The position numbers and the translations under genes are program-made. The notes under the pieces were generated by a model, which saw nothing but the letters and a program-made list of their open reading frames with translations, was not told the DNA's origin and did no database searches. A stretch of DNA of 25,898 nt from Pseudomonadota bacterium. Lineage in GTDB: Bacteria; Pseudomonadota; Gammaproteobacteria; UBA4575. Where the stretch lies: the NCBI GenBank assembly GCA_009839635.1, contig VXPJ01000056.1, positions 1 to 25,898 of the forward strand, given 5' to 3'. This document shows, piece after piece, positions 15,638 through 23,246 of this stretch (position 1 is the first letter of the stretch; each line of letters starts with the position of its first letter).

Positions 15638-17410
15638 ATGCGAACTCATTACTGCGGTCAGGTCACCGAGTCGCTCATCGACCAGGACGTTTCGGTATGC
15701 GGCTGGGTAAACCGCAGGCGTGACCATGGCGGCATCATCTTCGTGGACCTGCGTGACCGCGACGGCATTGTGCAAGTCGTGTTTGACCCGGAGCAGTCCG
15801 AAATATTCGAAATTGCAGAACAGATTCGCAACGAATTCGTGCTGCATGTCACAGGACGGGTGCGTGCACGCCCGCAAGGGACCATCAACCCGGACCTGCC
15901 TACCGGGCAGATCGAGGTCGTGGCCTCAGCATTGACGGTGTTGAACGACTCGCAAACGCCACCGTTCCAGCTCGATGATGAAGACGTGCACGAGGAAACC
16001 CGGCTGCGCCACCGCTACGTGGACCTGCGCCGCCCGTTCATGCAGGAGCGCATCCGTACCAAGGCAGCCGTCTACCGGGCATTGCGAAGTTTCCTTGATG
16101 CCCATGGATTTCTGGATATCGAAACACCGATCCTCACCCGGGCGACACCGGAAGGTGCACGCGACTACCTGGTCCCCAGCCGCACCCAGGCGGGTTCATT
16201 TTTCGCACTCCCGCAATCGCCGCAGCTCTTCAAGCAGTTGCTGATGGCAAGCGGCTTCGATCGCTATTACCAGATCGTGCGCTGCTTTCGCGACGAGGAC
16301 CTGCGTGCAGACCGTCAACCCGAATTCACGCAGCTCGACATCGAGACGTCCTTCATGAATGAGGACGACATCCTGTCCCTGATGGAAGACATGATCTGCG
16401 ATCTGTTTGCAGGGATCCTGGACGTCACGCTGGAAAAGCCGTTCCCGCGCATCCGTTATGCGGATGCGTTGCACCGCTATGGCAGCGACAAGCCGGATCT
16501 GCGCATACCGCTCGAGCTGGTGGACGTAACCGAGTTGATGCGCGAAGTCGAGTTCAAGGTCTTCCGTGAGCCTGCATGCGATCCGCAGGGCCGGGTTGCC
16601 GTATTGAAAGTGCCCGGGGGCGCTGCACTGACACGCAAGCAGATCGACGAATACACCGATTTTGTGACCCAGTACGGGGCCGGGGGGCTGGCCTACATCA
16701 AGTGTGTCCGGGCCGCAGACATCCCGTCCGGCCTGCAGTCGCCGATACTGAAGTTTTTGCCCGAGGAAGTCATCGCCCAGCTGGTGGAGCGAACCGTTGC
16801 AAGTGACGGGGATCTGCTGTTTTTCGGCGCGGACAAGAAACAGATCGTGGATGCGGCCCTGGGTGCATTGCGAGTCAGGGTAGGCCATGACCTTGACCTC
16901 GTCGAGCCCGGCTGGCAGCCGCTTTGGGTGGTCGAGTTCCCGATGTTCGAGTGGGATGCCGAGGCCAAGGGCTGGTCCGCTTTGCATCATCCGTTCACGG
17001 CACCCACCTGCGCCGGCCCTGAAGAGCTCCTCAGCAATCCCGAGGAGGCCCTGTCGCGTGCCTACGACATGGTGCTCAATGGCACCGAGGTGGGCGGAGG
17101 TTCCGTGCGTGTCCACAAGGCCGAGATGCAGGCAGCCATATTCGAGGTATTGCAGATTGATCCGAAACGGGCCGAGGAGAAATTCGGGTTCCTGATGCGG
17201 GCGCTGACCTGCGGGATGCCCCCGCATGGCGGAATCGCCTTCGGACTCGACCGCCTGGTCATGCTGATGACGGGCAGCCAGTCCATTCGCGATGTCATCC
17301 CGTTCCCGAAAACCCAAAACGCGACCTGTCCGCTGACGGATGCACCTTCCCCGGCAGACGAAAAGCAACTCCAGGAACTGCATATCCGGCTTCGCCCGGG
17401 TACGCACTGA
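15638..17410 (+). CDS. aspS: Aspartyl-tRNA synthetase
   Basis: Class II synthetase that charges tRNA-Asp. The 590 residues equal the E. coli enzyme in length. It opens with the anticodon-binding OB fold (VSVCGWVNRRRDHGGIIFVDLRD spans that strand region), then the class II core: PQSPQLFKQLLMASG for aspartate and ATP binding, motif 2 with FRDEDLRADRQPEFTQLD at about residues 217-234, the bacterial GAD insertion domain, and motif 3 GGIAFGLDRLVML at about residue 530. The length and GAD domain mark the bacterial type. The ATG at 15638 has no Shine-Dalgarno sequence (only CACACCCCC before it) and follows a gap with several inverted repeats, so expression may be controlled by leader structure. nudB follows after 134 nt. 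Confidence 0.97.
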   Translation: MRTHYCGQVTESLIDQDVSVCGWVNRRRDHGGIIFVDLRDRDGIVQVVFDPEQSEIFEIAEQIRNEFVLHVTGRVRARPQGTINPDLPTGQIEVVASALTVLNDSQTPPFQLDDEDVHEETRLRHRYVDLRRPFMQERIRTKAAVYRALRSFLDAHGFLDIETPILTRATPEGARDYLVPSRTQAGSFFALPQSPQLFKQLLMASGFDRYYQIVRCFRDEDLRADRQPEFTQLDIETSFMNEDDILSLMEDMICDLFAGILDVTLEKPFPRIRYADALHRYGSDKPDLRIPLELVDVTELMREVEFKVFREPACDPQGRVAVLKVPGGAALTRKQIDEYTDFVTQYGAGGLAYIKCVRAADIPSGLQSPILKFLPEEVIAQLVERTVASDGDLLFFGADKKQIVDAALGALRVRVGHDLDLVEPGWQPLWVVEFPMFEWDAEAKGWSALHHPFTAPTCAGPEELLSNPEEALSRAYDMVLNGTEVGGGSVRVHKAEMQAAIFEVLQIDPKRAEEKFGFLMRALTCGMPPHGGIAFGLDRLVMLMTGSQSIRDVIPFPKTQNATCPLTDAPSPADEKQLQELHIRLRPGTH

Positions 17411-17412
17411 TC

Positions 17413-17449
17413 TCCCGGCTGCCGGGACATGTCCGCCCATGCCAGGCGG
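17413..17449 (+). terminator. Two short GC hairpins after aspS, doubtful terminator
   Basis: TCCCGG-CTG-CCGGGA (17413-17427) is a perfect 6-bp hairpin directly after the aspS stop, and CCGCC/GGCGG (17433-17449, 7-nt loop) follows. Neither has a U-tract, so an intrinsic terminator is not proven; they could protect the 3' end of the aspS mRNA. Confidence 0.3.
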
Positions 17450-17463
17450 GGCAGTCACAGGCT

Positions 17464-17493
17464 TTAACGGCATGCACCCTTTTGCATTACAAT
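17464..17493 (+). promoter_or_regulatory. Candidate promoter for nudB and downstream genes
   Basis: TTAACG (17464-17469) and TACAAT (17488-17493) are separated by 18 bp, in the only AT-richer part of the aspS-nudB gap. It would give a leader of about 45 nt before the ATG at 17545. The match is modest. Confidence 0.3.
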
Positions 17494-17544
17494 GAATGGA
17501 TCGGAGGTCTGTCGCTTCCTGTTTGCACTTTAGGGTGTCATCGC

Positions 17545-17973
17545 ATGGAACATAAACGTCCCGAGTCGGTCCTGATCATCGTGTACACACGACAGAGTGA
17601 GGTGCTGCTGCTGCGGCGCAGGTATCCAAACGATTTCTGGCAATCGGTGACCGGCAGCCTGGAGTGGGGCGAGCAGCCGGGTGCTGCTGCCGTGCGTGAA
17701 TTGCGCGAGGAGACCGGCCTCGTCGACCAGGCGGTCTGCGACTGTCACTGTGTGCAGAGCTTCGAGATCTACTCGATCTGGCGCAAGCGCTATGCGCCGG
17801 GGGTGGTCATGAACCAGGAGCACGTGTACCGGCTGCAGCTCCCGGAAAGAGTGGACATCCGGCTGGACCCGAAAGAGCATGACGAGTTTCAGTGGCTGCC
17901 CCGCCAGCAGGCCGCAGAACTGGCTACTTCACATACCAATCAGGCCGCGATCCTGCGCTGGGTGCCGGAATAG
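17545..17973 (+). CDS. nudB: Dihydroneopterin triphosphate pyrophosphatase (Nudix)
   Basis: Nudix hydrolase that removes pyrophosphate from dihydroneopterin triphosphate in folate synthesis. From the ATG at 17545 it has 142 residues (E. coli NudB 150). The Nudix box runs from G37 to about L59: GSLEWGEQPG, then REL-REETG with the metal-binding glutamates. The N-terminal RPESVLIIVYT and the VTGSLEWGE context are typical of NudB rather than other Nudix enzymes, and the position after aspS and before yebC-ruvCAB agrees with known gene order. A TTG at 17482 would add 21 residues without similarity. The hydrolase gene starts 11 nt later, with its ribosome binding site overlapping the nudB stop, so the two are probably cotranscribed. 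Confidence 0.92.
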   Translation: MEHKRPESVLIIVYTRQSEVLLLRRRYPNDFWQSVTGSLEWGEQPGAAAVRELREETGLVDQAVCDCHCVQSFEIYSIWRKRYAPGVVMNQEHVYRLQLPERVDIRLDPKEHDEFQWLPRQQAAELATSHTNQAAILRWVPE

Positions 17974-17984
17974 AAGGAGCATGC

Positions 17985-18608
17985 ATGCGCGAAATCGTCG
18001 TCTGCATTCACGGGCTCTGGATGAAGGGCTGGCTGATGAAACCGATGTCCCGTTACCTGGGCAGCTTCGGCCATGAGTGCAAACGGTTTTCCTATCCAAG
18101 CCTGAGGTATTCGCCTCCGCTCAATGCACAGTTGCTCGGCGCGTATACCGACCGGCTGGATGCAGATGTCATTCACTTTGTTGCGCACAGCCTGGGCGGC
18201 ATCGTGCTACTGCATTATTTCCAGATCTTCGACACTGCGCGGCCCGGTCGGGTGGTCATGCTGGGTCCTCCCCTGAAAGGAAGCAGTGTTGCACGCTACA
18301 TGTCGAGGAACCGGTTCTTCCGCGATGTGATGCTCGGGGCAAGTTCGAGTTCACTGCTTGGCAACGTTCCGGCCTGGAATGGAACACGCCCTCTGGCTAT
18401 ATTGGCGGGCACCCGGGGTCTGGGAATCCGGCAAATGCTAGGTGTGCCGCTGGATCAACCCAACGACGGTGCTGTGGCTGTGTCCGAAACCAAGATGAAG
18501 TTCTGCACCGTCCACAAGCTGGTTCCGTACAGCCATACGGAGATGCTGCTGGCCAAGCCGGTTGCCGCCATGGTCGATGAGTTTTTGCGGACCGGAAATA
18601 TCACTTGA
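17985..18608 (+). CDS. Small alpha/beta hydrolase (putative lipase/esterase)
   Basis: A 207-residue cytoplasmic serine hydrolase of unknown substrate. The oxyanion strand IVVCIHGLWMKG is near the N-terminus; the nucleophile elbow is VAHSLGG with S69; a probable acid D161 lies in QPNDGAVAV and the histidine H184 in PYSHTEML. This arrangement (AHSLGG, PNDG, SH near the end) is that of short PGAP1/DUF676-like alpha/beta hydrolases. There is no signal peptide or membrane segment. AAGGAG at 17974-17979 stands 5 nt before the ATG at 17985, a clear start; longer readings would run into nudB. It sits between nudB and yebC, where I do not recall a universally conserved gene. Its role could be in lipid or ester turnover, but that is inference. 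Confidence 0.85.
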   Translation: MREIVVCIHGLWMKGWLMKPMSRYLGSFGHECKRFSYPSLRYSPPLNAQLLGAYTDRLDADVIHFVAHSLGGIVLLHYFQIFDTARPGRVVMLGPPLKGSSVARYMSRNRFFRDVMLGASSSSLLGNVPAWNGTRPLAILAGTRGLGIRQMLGVPLDQPNDGAVAVSETKMKFCTVHKLVPYSHTEMLLAKPVAAMVDEFLRTGNIT

Positions 18609-18627
18609 AATCAGGAAGTGCTAAGAT
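18605..18627 (+). promoter_or_regulatory. Candidate extended -10 promoter for yebC
   Basis: TGCTAAGAT (18619-18627) reads as an extended -10 (TGnTAAGAT). TTGAAA lies at 18605-18610 but only 11 bp upstream of the hexamer, too close to act as its -35. Transcription would start roughly 25 nt before the yebC ATG, where GAGGAGAGGGGG forms a strong ribosome binding site. Confidence 0.3.
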
Positions 18628-18656
18628 ATTGCCACTGATCGAGGAGAGGGGGTTCA

Positions 18657-19400
18657 ATGGCCGGTCACAGCAAATGGGCCAATATCCAGCACCACAAAAA
18701 AGCACAGGACGCCAAGCGCGGAAAATTATTCACCAAATTAATCCGAGAGATTACAGTAGCGGCCCGTGAGGGTGGCGACCCCGATGCCAATGCGCGCCTT
18801 CGTTCCGCCGTGGACAAGGCCCTGTCTGCCAACATGCCCAAAGACACTATCGAGCGTGCTACGAAACGTGGCGCGGGCGAACTCGACGGTGAAGCCTACA
18901 TGGAGGTCCGCTACGAGGGCTACGGACCTGGCGGGGCCGCGGTTCTGATTGACTGCATGACCGATAACCGCAACCGCACGGTGTCGGAGATCCGGCACAT
19001 TTTTTCAAAATTCAACGGCAACCTCGGCACCTCGGGCTCGGTTGCCTACCTGTTTTCGGCCGCCGGGGTCATCCGCTTTTCATCGGGTGTTGATCAGGAC
19101 CAGGTGATGGAAATTGCCCTGGACTCCGGTGCCGAGGATGTCGTCGACACGGAGGACGGCGGCCTCGAAGTGGTCACCCAGGTGGAGGGTTTTCTGGGCA
19201 CGAAGCAGGCACTGGAGGATTCGGCTCTGGCGTTCGATCACGCAGAGGTCACGATGCGTGCAAGCTCGGAGGTGGTCCTTTCTGATCACGACGGCGAGGT
19301 CATGCTGCGCCTGCTGAATGCACTGGATGCCCTCGACGATGTGCAAAACGTGTATTCCAATGCCGACATTCCGGAGGCGGTGTTCGAGGCCCTGGCCTAG
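18657..19400 (+). CDS. yebC: YebC/PmpR family protein
   Basis: A 247-residue cytoplasmic protein, the standard family length (246 in E. coli). It opens with MAGHSKWANIQHHKKAQDAKRG, the diagnostic YebC beginning, and contains DNRNRTVSEIRHIFSKFNGN and the C-terminal VYSNADIPE. The family was described as DNA-binding transcriptional regulators (PmpR in Pseudomonas); more recent work links members to translation of proline-rich or stalling sequences. Which applies here cannot be told from sequence. A strong purine-rich ribosome binding site (18642-18652) precedes the ATG. It stands directly before ruvC, with 16 nt between them, a very common arrangement, so it probably leads the yebC-ruvCAB transcript. 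Confidence 0.96.
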   Translation: MAGHSKWANIQHHKKAQDAKRGKLFTKLIREITVAAREGGDPDANARLRSAVDKALSANMPKDTIERATKRGAGELDGEAYMEVRYEGYGPGGAAVLIDCMTDNRNRTVSEIRHIFSKFNGNLGTSGSVAYLFSAAGVIRFSSGVDQDQVMEIALDSGAEDVVDTEDGGLEVVTQVEGFLGTKQALEDSALAFDHAEVTMRASSEVVLSDHDGEVMLRLLNALDALDDVQNVYSNADIPEAVFEALA

Positions 19401-19416
19401 CACGGGTACAGGCGGT

Positions 19417-19956
19417 ATGGCGGTAGCAAGACAATCCCACCGGATTCTGGGCATCGACCCGGGACTGAACATTACCGGGTTCGGCATTATCGAAAGCGAC
19501 GGACACAACAGTCGCTACGTCCACAGCGGCAGCATTCGCATGCGAGGTTCCACCGAGGAAACGGGAATGGCCCAGCGCCTTGGGAAAATTTTCAGGGAAC
19601 TGACCGATGTCATTTCCGAATACCGGCCCATGGAGGTGGCCGTCGAGGAAGTGTTCGTCTCGCGCAACATGGCCTCGGCGCTGAAACTGGGCCATGCCCG
19701 CGGTGCCGCCATCAGTGCAGCCGTGCAGCTGCAGGTTCCCGTCAGTGAGTACAGTGCACGTTATGTCAAACAGGCGATCGTCGGGAATGGTGCGGCAAGC
19801 AAGGAGCAGATCCAGCACATGGTTTTGCGCTTGCTCGCATTGCGCGGCAAATTGCAGGAAGATGAGGCGGATGCGCTGGCAGTATCCCTGTGCCATGCAC
19901 ACACCTCCATACAGGCCGGCACCCGCCGTAAGTCACTATCCGGGAGTCACACATGA
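19417..19956 (+). CDS. ruvC: Holliday junction resolvase RuvC
   Basis: RuvC cuts Holliday junctions with two-fold symmetry after RuvAB branch migration. From the ATG at 19417 it has 179 residues (E. coli 173). The acidic active site is complete: D14 in RILGIDPGLNITGFG, E77 in VAVEEVF, and D149 and D152 in EDEADALAVS, the same set as D7, E66, D138 and D141 of E. coli. The SALKLGHARGAAI and YVKQAIVGNG blocks are typical. Reading starts further upstream are open but run inside yebC in another frame and carry no family sequence. The stop overlaps the ruvA start by 4 nt (ATGA). All three ruv genes are together here, unlike organisms where ruvC is separate. Confidence 0.96.
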   Translation: MAVARQSHRILGIDPGLNITGFGIIESDGHNSRYVHSGSIRMRGSTEETGMAQRLGKIFRELTDVISEYRPMEVAVEEVFVSRNMASALKLGHARGAAISAAVQLQVPVSEYSARYVKQAIVGNGAASKEQIQHMVLRLLALRGKLQEDEADALAVSLCHAHTSIQAGTRRKSLSGSHT

Positions 19957-20552
19957 TCGGACGCCTGCAAGGCGACGTCATTGAAAAGCACCCCCCGTAT
20001 CTCCTGCTTGATGTGCAGGGCGTGGGGTATGAACTGGAAGCCCCGATGTCGACCTTTTACGAGTTGCCCGACCCGGGTGAGAGCGTTGTGCTGTACACCC
20101 ATCTGCTGGTACGCGAAGATGCCCAGATCCTGTATGCCTTCAAACACCTGCAGGACCGCGCACTGTTCCGGGACTTGCTGAAGGTCAGCGGTGTGGGAGC
20201 GAAGATTGCCCTTGCGATACTTTCCGGCATGGATGTCAGGGCATTTGCCGGCTGCATCGATCGCGGCGACAGCGATGCCCTGATGCGCCTGCCGGGGGTG
20301 GGCCGCAAAACGGCAGAACGTCTGGTGGTCGAGATGCGCGACCGGCTCCAGCAGATCACCGCTGAGCCGGATCCGGACCGGGACGGGCAGGGCGAGGAGG
20401 GTCCCGGGAATGCGGTCAAGGATGCCGTCTCCGCACTGGTCACGCTTGGCTACAGCCTGAAGGATGCCCGCCGCATGGTCGGTGAGCTGGATACACAAGG
20501 TCAAAACAGCGAGGACCTCATTCGCCTGGCCCTCAAGACCCGACTGTCGTGA
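19953..20552 (+). CDS. ruvA: Holliday junction branch migration protein RuvA
   Basis: RuvA binds the four-way junction as a tetramer and loads the RuvB motor. The 199-residue length is normal (203 in E. coli). Domain I is an OB fold beginning MIGRLQGDVIEK and contains the acidic pin E55-D56 (LVREDAQ), at the same positions as in E. coli. Two helix-hairpin-helix motifs follow: SGVGAKIALAIL (79-90) and PGVGRKTAERLVVE (114-127). After a polar, flexible linker rich in D, E and G, domain III (VSALVTLGYSLKDA) makes the contact with RuvB. CGGGAG at 19941-19946 is a good ribosome binding site 6 nt before the ATG, inside the end of ruvC. ruvB follows after 22 nt. Confidence 0.97.
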   Translation: MIGRLQGDVIEKHPPYLLLDVQGVGYELEAPMSTFYELPDPGESVVLYTHLLVREDAQILYAFKHLQDRALFRDLLKVSGVGAKIALAILSGMDVRAFAGCIDRGDSDALMRLPGVGRKTAERLVVEMRDRLQQITAEPDPDRDGQGEEGPGNAVKDAVSALVTLGYSLKDARRMVGELDTQGQNSEDLIRLALKTRLS

Positions 20553-20574
20553 CAGCCGGGGAGACACGAATTCA

Positions 20575-21642
20575 ATGAACGAGACAGAAGCATCACGGCT
20601 GGTGGACACCCGCAGGGAAGAGGATGAGGTGGCCATGGAGAACATGGTCCGCCCGCAGTACCTGAACGAATACGTCGGGCAGGCCAAGGTGCGCGAGCAG
20701 ATGGAGATTTTCATCACCGCGGCCAGGCAGCGCAAACAGGCGCTCGACCATGTCCTGATCTTCGGTCCCCCGGGGCTTGGCAAGACCACACTGTCCCGTA
20801 TCGTGGCCAACGAGATGCAGGTGAATCTGCGGCATACCTCTGGCCCGATCCTTGAAAAGCCGGGCGATCTGGCGGCCATCCTCACCAACCTGGAACCCAA
20901 GGACGTATTGTTCATTGACGAAATCCACCGCTTGAGCCCGGTGACCGAAGAAGTGCTTTACCCGGCGCTTGAAGATTTCCAGCTGAACATCATGATCGGG
21001 GAAGGACCCGCGGCAAGATCGATCAAGCTGGATTTGCCACCGTTTACGCTGGTCGGGGCGACGACCCGCGCGGGCCTTTTGACTTCACCCCTACGTGACC
21101 GTTTCGGCATCGTGCAGCGACTTGAGTTCTACAGCGTGCAGGAACTTGCCGTGATCGTGCATCGTTCCGCGGACATACTGAAGGTCGAGATCGACGCCGA
21201 AGGTGCAGAGCAGATCGCAAGCCGTTCGCGGGGAACCCCGAGGATTGCCAACCGCTTGCTGAGGCGGGTGCGGGATTACGCGCAGGTCAAGTCCGACGGT
21301 GTAATCAACAGCGAAAATGCCAACGCGGCGCTTGACATGCTGAGCGTGGACACGCACGGCTTTGATCACATGGACCGGCGCCTGCTACTCGCCATCATCG
21401 AGAAATTTGCCGGCGGGCCGGTTGGCATCGACAGCCTGGCGACAGCCATCGGTGAGGAGCGGGGTACCATCGAGGATGTCATCGAGCCGTACCTGATCCT
21501 GCAGGGGTTCATCATGCGCACGCCTCGCGGGCGTATCGCCACCGAAAATGCCTACCGGCATTTCGGCCTCAAGACTCCCGAGGGCGGTTCCGGCCCGGCC
21601 TCGCAGTCAGCGCCCGATCTGTTCTCAAAAGCGCAAAAGTGA
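20575..21642 (+). CDS. ruvB: Holliday junction branch migration ATPase RuvB
   Basis: RuvB is the hexameric AAA+ motor that pulls DNA through the RuvA-bound junction. It has 355 residues from the ATG at 20575 (E. coli 336), the extra being mostly a C-terminal tail rich in S, P and A. Walker A is GPPGLGKTT (64-72), Walker B VLFIDEIH with D115 and E116, sensor 1 is in LVGATTRAGLL, and the arginine finger is R174 in SPLRDRFG. The winged-helix domain has ERGTIEDVIEPYLI and GFIMRTPRGR. The N-terminal RPQYLNEYVGQ is the family start. GGGGAG upstream of the ATG acts as ribosome binding site. An open frame extends back into ruvA but is only the shadow of that gene. Confidence 0.97.
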   Translation: MNETEASRLVDTRREEDEVAMENMVRPQYLNEYVGQAKVREQMEIFITAARQRKQALDHVLIFGPPGLGKTTLSRIVANEMQVNLRHTSGPILEKPGDLAAILTNLEPKDVLFIDEIHRLSPVTEEVLYPALEDFQLNIMIGEGPAARSIKLDLPPFTLVGATTRAGLLTSPLRDRFGIVQRLEFYSVQELAVIVHRSADILKVEIDAEGAEQIASRSRGTPRIANRLLRRVRDYAQVKSDGVINSENANAALDMLSVDTHGFDHMDRRLLLAIIEKFAGGPVGIDSLATAIGEERGTIEDVIEPYLILQGFIMRTPRGRIATENAYRHFGLKTPEGGSGPASQSAPDLFSKAQK

Positions 21643-21684
21643 TTTTTACACCGTCCGGTACGGCCTGAATCCAGGCGTTTGTAC

Positions 21685-22098
21685 ATGAAACCCTACCACT
21701 GGCAAGTTCAGGTTTATTACGAGGATACGGATGCAGGAGGCGTGGTGTACTATGCCAACTACCTCAAATTTATGGAGCGTGCGCGAACGGAATGGTTGCG
21801 CGCACTGGGAATTGAGCAGGACAAGCTGATGCAGGACAGGAACGTGTTGTTTGCGGTGCGCTCGGTTCGGATCGAGTACAAGCGGCCCATACGATTCAAT
21901 GATTCACTGGCCGTGAGTGTTGAACCGGTTGCCATCAAGCCGGCCAGCCTTTCGATCCGGCAGACAATCACGGGCCAGCACGACGAGGCACTCCTGTTTG
22001 CCGATGCCGATGTTAACGTGGTGTGCCTGGCCGCGGACAGCTTTTCACCGCAACCCATCCCCAAGGACTTGTTTAAGGAGATCAAAAGTGCGTGTTGA
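21685..22098 (+). CDS. ybgC: Tol-Pal system-associated acyl-CoA thioesterase
   Basis: A 137-residue hotdog-fold thioesterase with the 4-hydroxybenzoyl-CoA thioesterase-type signature YYEDTDAGGVVYYANYL near the N-terminus (D14 and D16 candidates for the catalytic aspartate), followed by FMERARTEWLRALG. E. coli YbgC acts on acyl-CoA and acyl-ACP and is tied to phospholipid metabolism at the Tol-Pal site. The ATG at 21685 is chosen; a TTG at 21679 gives two extra residues only. The 42-nt gap after ruvB contains small GC hairpins (GCCTG-AATC-CAGGC at 21663-21676) but no clear terminator, so read-through from ruvB is possible. Its last 11 nt overlap the start of tolQ, whose ribosome binding site lies within ybgC. 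Confidence 0.95.
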   Translation: MKPYHWQVQVYYEDTDAGGVVYYANYLKFMERARTEWLRALGIEQDKLMQDRNVLFAVRSVRIEYKRPIRFNDSLAVSVEPVAIKPASLSIRQTITGQHDEALLFADADVNVVCLAADSFSPQPIPKDLFKEIKSAC

Positions 22099-22777
22099 CA
22101 CCAGTATTCTGGCCCTGATCATCGAAGCAAACATTCTGGTGCAGCTTGTCATGCTTTTGTTGCTGGTCGCCTCGGTTGTTTCCTGGACCATGATCGTCAG
22201 CAAGTGGAAAACGATCAAGGATGCACGCAGCCACGCTGACCAGTTTGAAGACCAGTTCTGGTCCGGTTCCAACCTTGCGACCCTGTATGAGAACGTCAAG
22301 CAGAAAGGCGACCCGGTGGGCATGGAGCATATCTTTGCTTCCGGTTTCAGGGAGTATGTACGCCTGCATCAGAAACAGAGGGTCTCGCCGATTGCGATCA
22401 CGGACACGGCCCTGCGGTCCATGAAAGTCGCCATGTCGCGCGAGATCGAGGAACTGGAGCATTACCTCTCTTTCCTGGCCACCGTAGGATCCACGGCTCC
22501 GTACGTGGGCCTGTTCGGGACGGTGTGGGGCATCATGAACGCATTTCGTGCCTTGAGCGATGTGCAGCAGGCTACCCTGGCTGCGGTGGCACCAGGCATC
22601 GCAGAAGCGCTGATCGCCACGGCCATGGGGCTGTTTGCCGCAATCCCTGCGGTCATTGCCTACAACCGCTACTCCAGCGATGTTGAACGGCTGGTGCTTC
22701 GCTACGACAACTTCGTCGAGGAGTTTACGGCCTTGCTGCAGCGCCAGGCGATTACCAAGGACATGGAAAAATCCTGA
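22088..22777 (+). CDS. tolQ: Tol-Pal motor protein TolQ
   Basis: Inner-membrane proton-channel subunit, homologous to MotA and ExbB; with TolR it energises TolA. From GTG at 22088 it has 229 residues (E. coli 230). Three transmembrane helices are visible: about residues 14-36, 128-150 (VGSTAPYVGLFGTVWGIMNAF) and 162-184 (IAEALIATAMGLFAAIPAVIA), with the pore threonines in GTVWG and IATAMG. The cytoplasmic part between helices 1 and 2 is charged. AAGGAG at 22075-22080 is 7 nt before the GTG, inside ybgC, and the coding regions overlap by 11 nt, so translation is likely coupled. Longer in-frame readings run through ybgC in another frame and are not family sequence. tolR begins 16 nt downstream. 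Confidence 0.96.
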   Translation: MRVDTSILALIIEANILVQLVMLLLLVASVVSWTMIVSKWKTIKDARSHADQFEDQFWSGSNLATLYENVKQKGDPVGMEHIFASGFREYVRLHQKQRVSPIAITDTALRSMKVAMSREIEELEHYLSFLATVGSTAPYVGLFGTVWGIMNAFRALSDVQQATLAAVAPGIAEALIATAMGLFAAIPAVIAYNRYSSDVERLVLRYDNFVEEFTALLQRQAITKDMEKS

Positions 22778-22793
22778 GGCAGGCACCACGATC

Positions 22794-23240
22794 ATGGCTT
22801 CCACAGGACCCCGGCGACGCAGGTACATGGCGGAGATCAACGTCGTCCCGTACGTGGACGTGACCCTGGTGCTGCTGGTGATCTTCATGATCACCGCCCC
22901 CCTGTTCCATGAAGGCGTTGAGGTGGAGCTACCCAGGGCCCCGGCCCAGCAGCTTGAAAAAATCGAGAAGAACCAGGATCCCCTGATCGTATCGGTGGAT
23001 CGCTTCGGACAGATATTTGTCAATCGCTCGGATTCACCGAAGCGACCGGTTGCCGATGAATCCTTTCGAAACCAGATTAGGGAGTTGTTGTCTGATAAGC
23101 AGGATGACCTGGTCTACGTGCGGGGGGATAGGAATGTTGATTACGGACGCGTGGTTGCCGTCATGGTAATGCTGCAGGATGCGGGGGCAGAGAATGTCGG
23201 GCTGATTACTGACCCTGCCGCAGAAAAGGCCGAACGCTGA
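22794..23240 (+). CDS. tolR: Tol-Pal motor protein TolR
   Basis: ExbD/TolR family protein, partner of TolQ in using the proton motive force. It has 148 residues (E. coli 142) with a short positively charged cytoplasmic start (RRRR, residues 7-10), one transmembrane helix at about 20-37 (VDVTLVLLVIFMITAPL) and a periplasmic domain. The essential channel aspartate is D22 in INVVPYVDVTLV, equivalent to E. coli D23. The C-terminal domain ends with GAENVGLITDPAAEKAER, as usual for TolR (VGLxTxP). The ATG at 22794 is chosen because it is followed directly by the family N-terminus; the open frame extends back into tolQ but that is a shadow. tolA starts 6 nt after the stop. Confidence 0.96.
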   Translation: MASTGPRRRRYMAEINVVPYVDVTLVLLVIFMITAPLFHEGVEVELPRAPAQQLEKIEKNQDPLIVSVDRFGQIFVNRSDSPKRPVADESFRNQIRELLSDKQDDLVYVRGDRNVDYGRVVAVMVMLQDAGAENVGLITDPAAEKAER

Positions 23241-23246
23241 CGGGCT

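Noticed and set aside
16196..17473. 425-codon minus-strand ORF opposite aspS
   Set aside because: It mirrors the codon pattern of aspS, which has all class II synthetase motifs. The reverse product is rich in H, Q, G and R without domain character.
21663..21676. Hairpin GCCTG-AATC-CAGGC before ybgC as a terminator of ruvB
   Set aside because: The stem is only 5 bp and is followed by GTTTG rather than a U-tract; too weak to call.
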